The translations under genes were made by a program, and so were the position numbers. From assembly GCF_016428875.1 (NCBI RefSeq), contig NZ_JAELTO010000033.1:1-39486 (forward strand): a stretch of 39,486 bases of DNA, written 5' to 3'. The notes under the pieces were generated by a model. It was given only the letters and a program-made list of their open reading frames with translations, was not told where the DNA came from and ran no database searches. Shown here one piece after another: positions 16,591 through 25,365 of this stretch. Within the stretch, counting starts at the first letter, position 1; the number at the start of each line of letters is the position of its first letter. The stretch is from Xylophilus sp. ASV27 (lineage in GTDB: Bacteria; Pseudomonadota; Gammaproteobacteria; Burkholderiales; Burkholderiaceae_C).

Positions 16591-16833
16591 ATGCCCAAGG
16601 CGCCCGTATCTTCTCCCGAACCGACTCTGCCGGCCACCTACGAGGCCGCGCTCGAAGAGCTCGAGCAACTGGTGTCCCGCCTGGATGCGGGCCAGTTGCC
16701 GCTGGACCAGTTGCTGGCCGGCTACCAGCGCGGGGCCGCGCTGCTGCAGTTCTGCCGCGACCGGCTGCAGGCGGTGGAGGCCCAGATCAAGGTGCTGGAC
16801 GAGGGCGTGCTCAAGCCGTGGACGCCGCAATGA
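16591..16833 (+). CDS. xseB: Exodeoxyribonuclease VII small subunit
   Basis: An 80-residue XseB. The core [20 protein letters not shown], followed by [20 protein letters not shown] and a short coiled tail, is diagnostic. Several XseB subunits wrap each XseA in the nuclease that degrades single-stranded DNA during mismatch repair and other repair. The TGA overlaps the ispA start (ATGA at 16830-16833), a widespread arrangement, so translation is coupled. Confidence 0.95.
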   Translation: MPKAPVSSPEPTLPATYEAALEELEQLVSRLDAGQLPLDQLLAGYQRGAALLQFCRDRLQAVEAQIKVLDEGVLKPWTPQ

Positions 16834-17768
16834 ACAGGGACGATTTCCAGCGCTGGAGCGGCGCCGGCCTGGCTCGCGTCGAGGCGGCGCTGGAGCGCTG
16901 GGTGGCGCCCGATGCGCCGGCCTCGCTCGGCGAGGCCATGCGCTATTCGGTGCTCGACGGCGGCAAGCGCCTGCGCCCGCTGCTGGTGCTGGCCGGCCGC
17001 GAGGCGGTCGCGCCCTTCGACCACGGCGTTCCAGGTGCGGGCAGCGAGGCCCTGTGCGCCGGCCTGGACGACGCGGCGCTGCGCGCGGCCTGCGCGGTGG
17101 AGTTGATCCACGCCTACTCGCTGGTGCACGACGACATGCCCTGCATGGACAACGACGTGCTGCGCCGCGGCAAGCCCACGGTGCACGTGCGCTTTGGCGA
17201 GGCCGGCGCGCTGCTGGCGGGCGACGCGCTGCAGGCCCTGGCCTTCGAACTGCTGGTGCCCGAGGGCGCGCCCGTGCCGGCCGCGGTGCAGGCCACGCTG
17301 TGTCGGCGCCTGGCCCGCGCCGCCGGCCATGCCGGCATGGCCGGCGGCCAGGCGATCGACCTGGCCAGCGTGGGCCTGGCGCTGACCGAAGAGCAGTTGC
17401 GCCGCATGCACCGGCTCAAGACCGGCGCGCTGCTGGAGGCCAGTGTGATGATGGGCGCGAGCTGCGGCGCCGCGCCGGCCGCCGCGCTGGCCGCGCTGCA
17501 GCGCTACGGCGCCGCGCTGGGCCTGGCCTTCCAGGTGGTGGACGACATCCTCGACGTCACCGCCGATTCGGCCACGCTGGGCAAGACCGCGGGCAAGGAT
17601 GCGGCGCAGGACAAGCCCACCTACGTCTCGCTGCTGGGTCTGGAGCGCTCGCGTGCCCATGCGCGCGCGCTGCGCGACGAGGCGCTGCAGGCGCTGGCCG
17701 CCAGCGGGCTGGAGCGCACCGCCGCACTCGGCGCCCTGGCCCACATGGTGATCGACCGCTCTTGTTGA
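16830..17768 (+). CDS. ispA: Farnesyl/geranylgeranyl diphosphate synthase (polyprenyl synthetase)
   Basis: A 312-residue trans-prenyltransferase that condenses IPP with DMAPP and GPP to farnesyl diphosphate. It has [12 protein letters not shown], the first aspartate-rich motif [12 protein letters not shown] with the spacing DDx4D typical of bacterial FPP synthases, [19 protein letters not shown], and the second motif [13 protein letters not shown]. It starts by an ATGA overlap with xseB. Downstream repeat A4 separates it from dxs, which supplies the precursor pathway. Confidence 0.94.
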   Translation: MNRDDFQRWSGAGLARVEAALERWVAPDAPASLGEAMRYSVLDGGKRLRPLLVLAGREAVAPFDHGVPGAGSEALCAGLDDAALRAACAVELIHAYSLVHDDMPCMDNDVLRRGKPTVHVRFGEAGALLAGDALQALAFELLVPEGAPVPAAVQATLCRRLARAAGHAGMAGGQAIDLASVGLALTEEQLRRMHRLKTGALLEASVMMGASCGAAPAAALAALQRYGAALGLAFQVVDDILDVTADSATLGKTAGKDAAQDKPTYVSLLGLERSRAHARALRDEALQALAASGLERTAALGALAHMVIDRSC

Positions 17769-17810
17769 CATCCGCCCGTGCCCCTGGTGCAGTGGAAACT
17801 GCAAATATGC

Positions 17811-17867
17811 ATGAAAATGCCATGTAGCCCAGGTATTTCCTGGGCTTATAGCTATTGAATAGATAGC
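17811..17867 (+). repeat. Family A repeat, copy A4
   Basis: GAAAATGCCATGTAGCCCAG, with stem AGCCCAGG (17826-17833) / CCTGGGCT (17839-17846) around TATTT, then TATAGCTATTGAATAGATAG. It lies in the ispA-dxs gap; its end meets AGGAGATCGT, the ribosome-binding site of dxs, so it could affect expression of dxs within the operon. Confidence 0.85.
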
Positions 17868-17877
17868 AGGAGATCGT

Positions 17878-19776
17878 ATGTCCCACGCTGAATTCCCCGA
17901 GCGCCTGCTGCCGGATGGCGCGGCGCGCGCGCCGCTGTTGCACGGCATCGACGGTCCGCACGACCTGCGCCGGCTGTCGCGCGAGCAGTTGAAGCCGCTG
18001 GCCGACGAACTGCGCGCCTTCCTGCTCGACAGCGTGTCGCGCACCGGCGGCCACCTCAGTTCCAACCTGGGCACGGTGGAACTGACCATTGCGCTGCACT
18101 ACGTCTTCAACACGCCCTATGACCGCCTGGTGTGGGACGTGGGCCACCAGACCTACCCGCACAAGATCCTGACCGGGCGGCGCGATCGCATGGGCTCGCT
18201 GCGCCAGCTCGGCGGCATCTCCGGCTTTCCGCAGCGCGCCGAGAGCGAGTACGACACCTTCGGCACCGCGCATTCGTCCACCAGCATCTCGGCCGCGCTG
18301 GGCATGGCCATGGCGGCGCGGCAGAAGGGCGAGGACCGCCATGCGGTGGCCATCATCGGCGACGGCGCCATGAGCGCGGGCATGGCCTTCGAGGCGCTCA
18401 ACAACGCCGGCGTGCTCGACGGCCGGCTGCTGGTGGTGCTCAACGACAACGACATGTCGATCAGCCCGCCGGTCGGCGCGCTCAACCGCTACCTGGCGCA
18501 GCTCATGAGCGGGCGCTTCTACTCCGCCGCCAAGAACGTCGGCAAGAGCGTGCTCAAGGCCGCGCCGCCGCTGCTCGAACTGGCGCGCCGCTTCGAGCAG
18601 CATGCCAAGGGCATGGTGGTGCCGGCCACGCTGTTCGAGCAGTTCGGCTTCAACTACGTCGGCCCGATCGACGGCCACGACCTGGACTCGCTCATCCCCA
18701 CGCTCGAGAACCTGAAGAAGCTCGACGGCCCGCAGTTCCTGCACGTGGTCACCAGGAAGGGCCAGGGCTACAAGCTGGCCGAGGCCGATCCGGTGGCCTA
18801 CCACGGGCCGGGCAAGTTCGACCCGTCGGTGGGCCTGGTCAAGCCCGCCTCCGCGCCCAAGCCCACCTTCACGCAGGTGTTCGGCCAGTGGCTGTGCGAC
18901 ATGGCCGAGCGGGACACGCGCCTGGTCGGCATCACGCCGGCCATGCGCGAGGGCTCGGGCCTGGTGGAGTTCGAGAAGCGCTTCCCCGGCCGCTACTACG
19001 ACGTCGGCATCGCCGAGCAGCATGCCGTCACCTTTGCCGCCGGCCTGGCCTGCGAGGGCCTCAAGCCCGTGGTGGCGATCTACTCCACCTTCCTGCAGCG
19101 TGGCTACGACCAACTGGTGCACGACGTGGCGCTGCAGAACCTGCCGGTGGTGTTCGCGCTCGACCGCGCCGGCCTGGTCGGCGCCGACGGCGCCACGCAT
19201 GCGGGCGCCTACGACATCGCCTTCCTGCGCTGCATTCCGCGCATGAGCATCGCCTGCCCGGCCGACGAGCGCGAATGCCGCCAACTGCTCAGCACCGCCT
19301 ACGGCCAGGACCACCCGGTGGCCGTGCGCTACCCGCGCGGCGCCGGCGCCGGCGTGGCGCCGCTGCCCGGCCTCGACGCCCTGCCGTTTGGCCAGGCCGA
19401 GGTGCGGCGCGAAGGCGCCGGCGGCATCGCCATCCTGGCGTTCGGCACGCTGCTGTACCCGGCGCTGGAGGCAGCCGAAAAGCTCGACGCCACGGTGCTC
19501 AACATGCGCTGGGCCAAGCCGCTGGACACCGCCGCGCTGCTGCGCGCGGCCGCCAGCCACCGCGCGCTGGTCACGGTGGAGGAGGGCTGCCTCATGGGCG
19601 GGGCCGGCAGTGCCGTGGCCGAGGCCCTGCACGCCGCCGGGGTCGACAAGCCGCTGCTCTCGCTCGGCCTGCCCGACAAGTTCATCGAGCATGGCGACCC
19701 GGCCAAGCTGCTGGCCCTGCAGGGGCTGGATGCGGCCGGCATCGAGGCGTCGGTCCGGCAGCGCTTCGGAGACTGA
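17878..19776 (+). CDS. dxs: 1-deoxy-D-xylulose-5-phosphate synthase
   Basis: A 632-residue thiamine-diphosphate enzyme, first step of the MEP isoprenoid pathway: pyruvate plus glyceraldehyde 3-phosphate to DXP. Signs are [20 protein letters not shown] at the N-terminus, [19 protein letters not shown], the ThDP/Mg motif [20 protein letters not shown] ending in [23 protein letters not shown], and the pyrimidine domain [17 protein letters not shown]. Start is ATG 17878 with AGGAG 5 nt upstream. It is grouped with ispA, as in many proteobacteria. Confidence 0.96.
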   Translation: MSHAEFPERLLPDGAARAPLLHGIDGPHDLRRLSREQLKPLADELRAFLLDSVSRTGGHLSSNLGTVELTIALHYVFNTPYDRLVWDVGHQTYPHKILTGRRDRMGSLRQLGGISGFPQRAESEYDTFGTAHSSTSISAALGMAMAARQKGEDRHAVAIIGDGAMSAGMAFEALNNAGVLDGRLLVVLNDNDMSISPPVGALNRYLAQLMSGRFYSAAKNVGKSVLKAAPPLLELARRFEQHAKGMVVPATLFEQFGFNYVGPIDGHDLDSLIPTLENLKKLDGPQFLHVVTRKGQGYKLAEADPVAYHGPGKFDPSVGLVKPASAPKPTFTQVFGQWLCDMAERDTRLVGITPAMREGSGLVEFEKRFPGRYYDVGIAEQHAVTFAAGLACEGLKPVVAIYSTFLQRGYDQLVHDVALQNLPVVFALDRAGLVGADGATHAGAYDIAFLRCIPRMSIACPADERECRQLLSTAYGQDHPVAVRYPRGAGAGVAPLPGLDALPFGQAEVRREGAGGIAILAFGTLLYPALEAAEKLDATVLNMRWAKPLDTAALLRAAASHRALVTVEEGCLMGGAGSAVAEALHAAGVDKPLLSLGLPDKFIEHGDPAKLLALQGLDAAGIEASVRQRFGD

Positions 19777-19946
19777 GAAGGCGCCGACGCTGAAGCTTGC
19801 AGATTGCTGAACACCGCGCCCAGCGCGCGGGAAAACCCGAAAGCTGGCGCGGAAAGCCCATTCCTAGAATGGCCGCGACCGTGGCACAGGAGCGTCGCTG
19901 GCGGCGGCCCGGGTCTCTTCCCTTCAGCAAAAACGGAGTCTCAGCA

Positions 19947-21029
19947 ATGGATCGTCGTTCCATCATCAAGCACGCGGGCATCGCCGGCGTCCTGGCCGCC
20001 GGCGCTGCGCCCGCAGCCCATGCGCAGGCCGCATCGGTGCGCTGGCGCCTGGCATCGAGCTTCCCCAAGTCGCTCGACACCATCTACGGCGGCGCCGAGG
20101 TCTTCGCCAAGAAGGTCGGCGAGCTGACCGGCGGCAAGTTCCAGATCAGCGTGCATGCTGCGGGCGAATTGATGCCGGCCTTCGGCGTGGTCGATGGCGT
20201 GCAGCAGGGCTCGATCGAGGCCGCCCACACCGCGGGCTATTACTTCTTCGGCAAGAACGAGGCCTTTGCCATCGGCGCGGCCATCCCGTTCGGCATGAAC
20301 TCGCGGCAGCTGTCGGCCTGGATGTTCGAGGGCAATGGCCTGAAGCTCACGCGCGAGTTCTATGCCAAGTACAGCGCCGTCAACTTCCCCTGCGGCAACA
20401 CCGGCGCGCAGATGGGCGGCTGGTTCCGCAAGGAGATCAAGACGCCGGAAGACATCAAGGGCCTGAAGTTCCGCATCGGCGGCTTTGCCGGCCGCGTGAT
20501 CGAGCGCATGGGCGGCGTGCCGCAGAACATCCCCGGCGGCGAGATCTACCAGGCGCTGGAGAAGGGCACCATCGACGCGGCCGAGTGGATCGGCCCCTAC
20601 GACGACCAGAAGCTCGGCTTCAACAAGGTCGCGCCCTATTACTACTACCCCGGCTGGTGGGAAGGCGCGCTGCAGCTCGACCTGCTGGTCAACCAGAAGG
20701 CCTACGACGCGCTCTCGCCCGAGTACAAGGCTGCCGTGGAAGCCGCCAGCGCCTTCGCCCACGTCGACATGCAGGCCAAGTACGACGCGCGCAATCCGAC
20801 CGCGCTAAAGCAGCTGGTCGGCGCCAAGACCAAGGTCGTCGCCTTCCCCAAGCCGGTGCTTGACGCCTCCTTCAAGGCCGCGATGGAGGTCTACAAGGAC
20901 CTGGACGCGAAGAACGCCGACTGGAAGAAGATCTACGACGACTACCGCGCCTTCCAGAAGGACCAGCTGATCTGGGCGCGCTTTGCCGAAGCCCGGTTCG
21001 ACAGCTACATGCAGGGCGTGCAGCTTTAA
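19947..21029 (+). CDS. TRAP transporter substrate-binding protein (DctP family)
   Basis: A 360-residue periplasmic receptor. MDRRSIIKHAGIAGVLAAGA ending AHAQA is a signal peptide, with an RR pair resembling a Tat motif. Family stretches are WRLASSFPKSLDTIYGGAEV, GKFQISVHAAGELMPAFGVV, LKFRIGGFAGRVIERMGGVP and ALEKGTIDAAEWIGPYDDQK. These are typical of the subgroup that binds 2-oxo acids or similar carboxylates. ATG 19947 is chosen; the longer frame lacks a signal peptide at its start. It faces, tail to tail, the genes for the two permease subunits on the other strand. Confidence 0.93.
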   Translation: MDRRSIIKHAGIAGVLAAGAAPAAHAQAASVRWRLASSFPKSLDTIYGGAEVFAKKVGELTGGKFQISVHAAGELMPAFGVVDGVQQGSIEAAHTAGYYFFGKNEAFAIGAAIPFGMNSRQLSAWMFEGNGLKLTREFYAKYSAVNFPCGNTGAQMGGWFRKEIKTPEDIKGLKFRIGGFAGRVIERMGGVPQNIPGGEIYQALEKGTIDAAEWIGPYDDQKLGFNKVAPYYYYPGWWEGALQLDLLVNQKAYDALSPEYKAAVEAASAFAHVDMQAKYDARNPTALKQLVGAKTKVVAFPKPVLDASFKAAMEVYKDLDAKNADWKKIYDDYRAFQKDQLIWARFAEARFDSYMQGVQL

Positions 21030-21045
21030 GCACACTCAGATGCCC

Positions 21046-21078
21046 AAAGAAAAACCGCGCTTTGCGCGGTTTTTCTTT
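21046..21078. terminator. Strong bidirectional intrinsic terminator
   Basis: AAAGAAAAACCGCGC (21046-21060) pairs perfectly with GCGCGGTTTTTCTTT (21064-21078): 15 bp with a TTT loop and A/T tracts on both sides. It ends the TRAP receptor gene transcript and can also stop transcription arriving from the opposite strand. Confidence 0.92.
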
Positions 21079-21092
21079 GCCCCGGGGCCTTT

Positions 21093-21192
21093 GCGCAGAC
21101 ATCCGCGGGACCGGCTTTGCGGGGCCGCTGGATGTGCCCCCCGCAAGGGGGTTGGCGTAGCGACACGCAGTGCGCGAAGCCTGGCGGTGTGA
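21093..21192 (-). repeat. Family B post-stop element, copy B2
   Basis: On the minus strand it follows the TGA (21195-21193) of the small membrane protein gene directly: TCACACCGCCAGGCTTCGCG, then CCAACCCCCTTGCGGGGGGC, ACATCCAGCGGCCCCGCAAA and GCCGGTCCCGCGGATGTCTG. CCCCC/GGGGG (21138-21142 and 21147-21151 on the plus strand) closes a GCAA loop (TTGC on the minus strand). Confidence 0.8.
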
Positions 21193-21687
21193 TCAGCCGC
21201 CTCTCCGGAAGACCTCCAGCTCACGCTTGAGCCTTGCAAACTCCGCCAGCATCTCCGGCGAGGCCGCGTAGAACACCTGGAACTTACCCGTGAGCGTGCG
21301 CGCATACAGGCGCGGCGCCACCAGCCAGTCCAGGCCGGGCACGCGGATCAGCTTGCAGAAGGCCAGCTCGCGCAGCGGCAGCGCCTTGTCCCAGATCCAG
21401 CGCTGGCGCAGGCCCTCGGCATCGAGCCGGGTGCGGCTGGTCTGGATGTGCCACCAGGTCCAGAACATCATCGCCAGGCCGGCGGCGACCCAGGCCAGGC
21501 CGCTGCCGGTCTCCATCGCGCCGCTGGACCACAGCCGCAACACCCAGGCGGCGCATCCGCCCACGATCAGCGTGGCAAAGGTGCGAAAGAGCGGCGAGAA
21601 GGCGGGCGACTCCAGTCCCGCGCGCGAGGGCGTGAAGCGAAAGGGCGGCGGCCCCAGGGCGTCCATGAGGGCAGCGGGATCGGTCAT
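21193..21687 (-). CDS. Conserved small membrane protein of unknown function, TRAP operon
   Basis: A 164-residue protein, not recognised by name. After MTDPAALMDALGPPPFRFTP come two hydrophobic segments, about residues 35-53 (FATLIVGGCAAWVLRLW) and 62-80 (GLAWVAAGLAMMFWTWWHIQ). A soluble part follows (RQRWIWDKALPLRELAFCKL, LTGKFQVFYAASPEMLAEFA), resembling a bacterial PH-like domain of membrane-anchored proteins; this is an impression only. It starts 11 nt after the dctM stop, so it is co-expressed with the TRAP permeases. Confidence 0.7.
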   Translation of the reverse strand: MTDPAALMDALGPPPFRFTPSRAGLESPAFSPLFRTFATLIVGGCAAWVLRLWSSGAMETGSGLAWVAAGLAMMFWTWWHIQTSRTRLDAEGLRQRWIWDKALPLRELAFCKLIRVPGLDWLVAPRLYARTLTGKFQVFYAASPEMLAEFARLKRELEVFRRGG

Positions 21688-21698
21688 GGCATGCCCCC

Positions 21699-23183
21699 TT
21701 ACTTGAACATCTGCTCGACGCGCTTCTGCTCCTCTTCGGGCGACTCGGCATGCTCCTGCTGCGTGTCGTCCGCGGGCATCTCGATCTTGACCTTGTCGAG
21801 GTCGATCACCTCCGCCTTGTCCAGGAACATGGTGACCGTCTGCGGCACGAAGATGACGATGGCCACCAGCAGCAGCTGCATCGCCACCCAGGGGATGGCG
21901 CCCATGTAGATGTCGCTGGACTTGATCGCCACGGGAATGCGCTTTTCCTTGAACAGCGTGTCGGCAATGCCGCGCAGATAGAACAGCGCGAAGCCGAAGG
22001 GCGGGTGCATGAAGCTGGTCTGCATGTTCACGCACAGCAGCACGCCGAACCACACCAGGTCGATGCCCATCTTGTCGGCCACCGGGCCGAGCATGGGCAG
22101 GATGATGAAGGCGATCTCGAAGAAGTCGAGGAAGAACGCCAGGAAGAAGATGAAGATGTTGACCGCGATCAGGAAGCCCACCTGGCCGCCGGGCAGGCCC
22201 GAGAGCATGTGCTCCACCCACTTGGCGCCGTCCACGCCCTGGAACACCATGGAGAACACGCGCGCGCCGATCAGGATGAAGACCACCATGGCCGTCAGGC
22301 GCATGGTGCCCACCATGGCTTCCCAGATCAGCGGCCGCGTCAGCCGCTTGTGCATGGCCGCCAGGATCAGAGCGCCGACCACGCCCATGGCGCCGGCCTC
22401 GGTCGGCGTGGCGATGGCCGTGTTGATGCCGGGCAGGCCGCCCATCGAGCCCAGCACCGCGAAGATCAGGATGGCCGAGGGAATGATGCCGCGCAGGCAC
22501 TTGGCCCACAGCGCCCAGCCGTGCAGCGTGCGCGCTTCCTTGGGCACGCCGGGCACGTGGTGAGGCTTGAAGATGCCCAGCATGAAGGTGTAGCCCGCGA
22601 AGATCAGCACCTGCAGGATGGACGGACCCCATGCGCCCTTGTACATGTCGCCCACCGAGCGGCCGAGCTGGTCGGCCATGACGATCAGCACCAGCGAGGG
22701 CGGCACCAGTTGCGTGATGGTGCCCGAGGCCGCCAGCACGCCGGTGGCGTAGCGCATGTTGTAGCCGTAGCGGATCATCACCGGCAGCGAGATCAGCGCC
22801 ATGGCGATCACCTGGCCGGCCACCGTGCCGGTGATGGCGCCGAGGATGAAGCCGACGATGATCACCGAGTAGCCCAGCCCGCCCCTGGCCGGCCCGAACA
22901 GCTGGCCCATGGAGTCGAGCATGTCCTCGGCCAGGCCGCACTTCTCGAGGATGGCGCCCATGAAGGTGAAGAAGGGGATGGCCAGCAGCAGCTCGTTGGA
23001 CAGGATGCCGAACATGTTGAGCGGCAGGTTGGCCATGAAGCCGGCCGGGAACCAGCCCATCTCGATCGCGAAGAAGCCCGAGGCCAGCCCCAGCGCGGCC
23101 AGCGAGAAGGCCACGGGGAAGCCGATCAGCATGATCAGCACCAGCCCCGCGAACATGATCGAGGCGAAGTTTTCCATCTGCAT
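21699..23183 (-). CDS. TRAP transporter large permease (DctM family)
   Basis: A 494-residue, 12-or-more-helix sodium-coupled permease that works with the DctQ subunit and a periplasmic receptor. Signs are IMLIGFPVAFSLAALGLASG at the start, LAIPFFTFMGAILEKCGLAE, GAITGTVAGQVIAMALISLP, ASGTITQLVPPSLVLIVMAD and FFEIAFIILPMLGPVADKMG. It is longer than the ~425-residue norm, with an extra loop near residues 200-225 and a charged C-terminal tail rich in Glu. ATG 23183 has AGGA upstream. It is preceded by dctQ and followed by the small membrane protein. Confidence 0.93.
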   Translation of the reverse strand: MQMENFASIMFAGLVLIMLIGFPVAFSLAALGLASGFFAIEMGWFPAGFMANLPLNMFGILSNELLLAIPFFTFMGAILEKCGLAEDMLDSMGQLFGPARGGLGYSVIIVGFILGAITGTVAGQVIAMALISLPVMIRYGYNMRYATGVLAASGTITQLVPPSLVLIVMADQLGRSVGDMYKGAWGPSILQVLIFAGYTFMLGIFKPHHVPGVPKEARTLHGWALWAKCLRGIIPSAILIFAVLGSMGGLPGINTAIATPTEAGAMGVVGALILAAMHKRLTRPLIWEAMVGTMRLTAMVVFILIGARVFSMVFQGVDGAKWVEHMLSGLPGGQVGFLIAVNIFIFFLAFFLDFFEIAFIILPMLGPVADKMGIDLVWFGVLLCVNMQTSFMHPPFGFALFYLRGIADTLFKEKRIPVAIKSSDIYMGAIPWVAMQLLLVAIVIFVPQTVTMFLDKAEVIDLDKVKIEMPADDTQQEHAESPEEEQKRVEQMFK

Positions 23184-23235
23184 GGTGGAGTCCTGAGAGA
23201 AGTCTGAGAAGGCGTCGGGCAGTGCAGGGGGAGGC

Positions 23236-23775
23236 TTACTGCACAGGCTTCTCGTAGTGCGTGTCCATCTGGTAGCGGCCCGTGAGGTAGGCCACGCGCT
23301 TGATGATCTCGGCCACCCCTTGCAGCACCATCAGCCCGAAGCCCAGCGGCAGCAGCAGCATGGCCGGCCAGCGGATCAGGCCGCCGGCATTGCTGGAGCG
23401 CTCGGCGGTCTCCAGCATGCGCACGAACAGCGGCCAGCTGAGCCAGGCCAGCAGCGCCATCACGGGCAGCAGGAACAGCAGCAGGCCCAGCAGGTCGACG
23501 TAGACCTTGCCGTTGCCCTTGAGCCGGCCGTAGAGGATGTCCACCCGCACGTGCTCGTTGAGCTGCAGCACCAGCGGCGCGCCGAGCATCACGGTGGCCG
23601 CGAACAGGTACCACTGGATCTCGAGCCAGCCGTTGGAGCTGATGTCCAGCCCATAGCGCACGAAGGCGTTGCCGGCGGAGATGAGGGCCGCGGCCAGCAC
23701 CGTCCAGGCGGCGATCGTGCCGAGCTTGCGGGTGAACCAGTCCACGGCCAGGGCGAATTTGAGCAGCACGTTCAT
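23236..23775 (-). CDS. TRAP transporter small permease (DctQ family)
   Basis: A 179-residue, four-helix protein. It has LKFALAVDWFTRKLGTIAAW, LEIQWYLFAATVMLGAPLVL and NEHVRVDILYGRL, the last being the highly conserved cytoplasmic motif of the family, then GLLLFLLPVMALLAWLSWPL. It pairs with the DctM gene 52 nt downstream. Upstream in the same orientation is a degraded dctP, so an original dctPQM order is likely. Confidence 0.92.
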   Translation of the reverse strand: MNVLLKFALAVDWFTRKLGTIAAWTVLAAALISAGNAFVRYGLDISSNGWLEIQWYLFAATVMLGAPLVLQLNEHVRVDILYGRLKGNGKVYVDLLGLLLFLLPVMALLAWLSWPLFVRMLETAERSSNAGGLIRWPAMLLLPLGFGLMVLQGVAEIIKRVAYLTGRYQMDTHYEKPVQ

Positions 23776-23927
23776 GGGCAGCGCCTTTCAGGTCTACGGG
23801 GAGTGTGGCGCAGGGCGGGGGCCTTGCTGCGCAACCCGCGAATGCTAGCGGCGGCCGGCCGCGCGGCGCTGAAGAAAGGCTGACGCGCTGCGGCGGGGTT
23901 TTCCCCTATGGAAGACGCGCGGCGCGC
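23776..23927. other. Non-coding stretch upstream of dctQ
   Basis: No coding frame is supported. GGGGTTTTCCCC (23899-23910) is a 12-bp palindrome. TAGCAT on the minus strand (near 23850) could be a -10 for dctQM, without a clear -35. Confidence 0.3.
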
Positions 23928-24101
23928 TCAGGACTTGCGCCGTGTGCCCAGCATGTACTGCTCGGCCGCGCCGTCGTTGACCGAGCCCCACCTCAACTCG
24001 GCGTAGGGCCCGACGAACTCGGCGGCCTCCAGCGTGCCTTTCTCCAGGGCCGGATCCACGCCGGCGGCGGGCAGCTACTGCGGTATGCCGGTGTCGAACG
24101 C
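23928..24101 (-). pseudogene. Remnant of a TRAP binding protein gene (dctP)
   Basis: Reading 24098 downward gives FDTGIPQ, a TAG (24077-24075), then LPAAGVDPALEKGTLEAAEF and VGPYAEL. This aligns without gaps to GGVPQNIPGGEIYQALEKGT / IDAAEWIGPY of the intact receptor in this window, with about 16 identities in 29 positions. After that the frame departs from the family (RWGSVNDGAAEQYMLGTRRK) and stops at 23930-23928. No signal peptide or N-terminal half is found. The piece lies upstream of dctQM in the same orientation, where a dctP is normally expected. Confidence 0.72.
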
Positions 24102-24154
24102 CAGCGCGGCACCCGCCGCCCCCGCCGCGCCGCTGCCGTCCCGGCAGAGCCGAC

Positions 24155-24439
24155 GAGCCGGCCCAGCACCAGTTCGCGCCGCTGCTGCACGGGCATTCGG
24201 TCAGTTCTTTCGAGGCCTTCTTGATCTACCCCGGGCCTGACGGTGCGTCGGTGCACGCGCAGCACGAGGGGCAGGAAATGATCTACGTGCTGGCCGGCAC
24301 CATCGAGGTGCGCTTTGCCGACCGTAGCGAGCGCTTGACGGCCGGCGACTGCATCCACTTCCCCGGCTATCTGACGCACAGCCTGTCGCGCATCGGCAGG
24401 GCACAGGCGCGGGCGCTGCTGGTGCTGTCGGCGCGCTGA
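24155..24439 (+). pseudogene. C-terminal cupin domain of a lost XRE-type regulator
   Basis: The frame reads HQFAPLLHGHSVSSFEAFLI, YPGPDGASVHAQHEGQEMIY, VLAGTIEVRFADRSERLTAG and DCIHFPGYLTHSLSRIG, ending TGA 24437-24439. This is the sensor cupin usually carried at the C-terminus of helix-turn-helix (XRE) regulators; H-x-H/E and the distal His are present. Upstream, where the DNA-binding half should be, no helix-turn-helix can be read and the sequence merges into the dctP remnant on the other strand. A short product from TTG 24221 is possible but unlikely to fold. Confidence 0.65.
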
Positions 24440-24594
24440 ATCGCCGCATTCTCATGCCGCCCCATGGGCAAGTCCGGTGGCAGCGCACCGTGCCCCGGTG
24501 CTATCTTGCGGATTTATTGCGGCGCTGCGGCCGCCTTTGCCATGGCTCTCGGTATCTGCTTCATTTCCCTTGCTCCTTTCCGACGGGTGGCCCG

Positions 24595-25269
24595 ATGAGG
24601 CTGCTCCTGGTCGAGGACGACGTGATGGTCGCCAGCGGCATCAAGCTCGGGCTCTCTGGCGCCGGCTATGCGGTCGACTGGGTCGGCAGCGCAGAGCGCG
24701 CCGAAGAGGTGCTGCGCGGCGAGCGTTTCGACGTCGCCATCATCGACATCGGCCTGCCCAGCACGGACGGCCTGGAGCTGACCCGGCACCTGCGTCAGCA
24801 GGGCCTGGCGCTGCCGATCCTGATCCTCACCGCGCGCGATGCGCTGCAGGACCGGGTGCAGGGCCTGGACCTGGGCGCGGACGACTACATAGTCAAGCCC
24901 TTCGAGTTGCCCGATCTGCTGGCCCGCCTGCGCGCGTTGCTGCGCCGCTCGCAGGCCGCCAATACCGCGGTGCTGTGCTTCGGGCCGCTGGAGCTGGACA
25001 CCGCCCACCGGCGCGCCAGCGTGCACGGCCAGCCGCTGGAGCTGGGCCCGCGCGAGTGGACCGTGCTGGAGTACCTGCTGCTGCACGCGCCCAAGCCCAC
25101 CAGCAAGGACAAGCTGCTGCAGGCGCTGACCGGCTGGGACAAGGAGATCACCGTCAACGCGGTCGAGGTCTACATCTCCCGCCTGCGCGGCAAGCTCGAA
25201 CCGCACGGCGTGGCGCTGCGCGCGATCCGGGGGTTTGGCTATCGGCTGGAGCAGCGAGAGGTCGCATGA
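24595..25269 (+). CDS. OmpR-family response regulator (TctD/QseB-like)
   Basis: A 224-residue two-domain regulator. The receiver has EDD at 7-9, phosphoacceptor D51 in AIIDIGLPSTDGLELTRHLR, T79 and K101 (DDYIVKPFELPDLLARLRAL). The C-terminal winged helix has LELGPREWTVLEYLLLHAPK, VEVYISRLRGKLEPHG and IRGFGYRLE. Start is ATG 24595 (MRLLLVEDD); the longer frame is not family-like. It acts with the downstream kinase. Family B copy B3 follows its stop and separates it from the kinase gene by 173 nt, unusual for such a pair. Confidence 0.92.
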   Translation: MRLLLVEDDVMVASGIKLGLSGAGYAVDWVGSAERAEEVLRGERFDVAIIDIGLPSTDGLELTRHLRQQGLALPILILTARDALQDRVQGLDLGADDYIVKPFELPDLLARLRALLRRSQAANTAVLCFGPLELDTAHRRASVHGQPLELGPREWTVLEYLLLHAPKPTSKDKLLQALTGWDKEITVNAVEVYISRLRGKLEPHGVALRAIRGFGYRLEQREVA

Positions 25270-25365
25270 CACACCCCCAGGCTGCGCGCTTCGCGTCTGC
25301 GCCTTCCCTCTTGCGGGGGACACATCCTGCGGCCCGGCAAAGCTGGCTCCGCGGATGTCTGCGCA
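25270..25365 (+). repeat. Family B post-stop element, copy B3
   Basis: It starts exactly after the response regulator TGA: CACACCCCCAGGCTGCGCGC, TTCGCGTCTGCGCC, TCTTGCGGGGGACACATCCT, GCGGCCCGGCAAAGCTGGCT and CCGCGGATGTCTGCGC. It has the same orientation relative to the preceding gene as B1 and B2, here inside a two-gene operon. The remaining 25366-25442 holds no feature I recognise. Confidence 0.8.

Noticed and set aside
17557-19692. Very long minus-strand open frame opposite ispA and dxs
   Set aside because: Arg/Ala/His-rich composition without family motifs; a frame left open by high GC opposite two certain genes. The same holds for other long frames opposite dctM, the deaminase/Rieske genes and the purine genes.
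6999-24077. Amber recoding as glutamine, since the in-frame TAGs in the cupin and dctP remnant fall where Gln is plausible
   Set aside because: TAG is used as a normal stop by etfA (133-135), the exporter (6732-6734), the radical SAM gene (8456-8458) and uraH. The dctP piece is also truncated at both ends.
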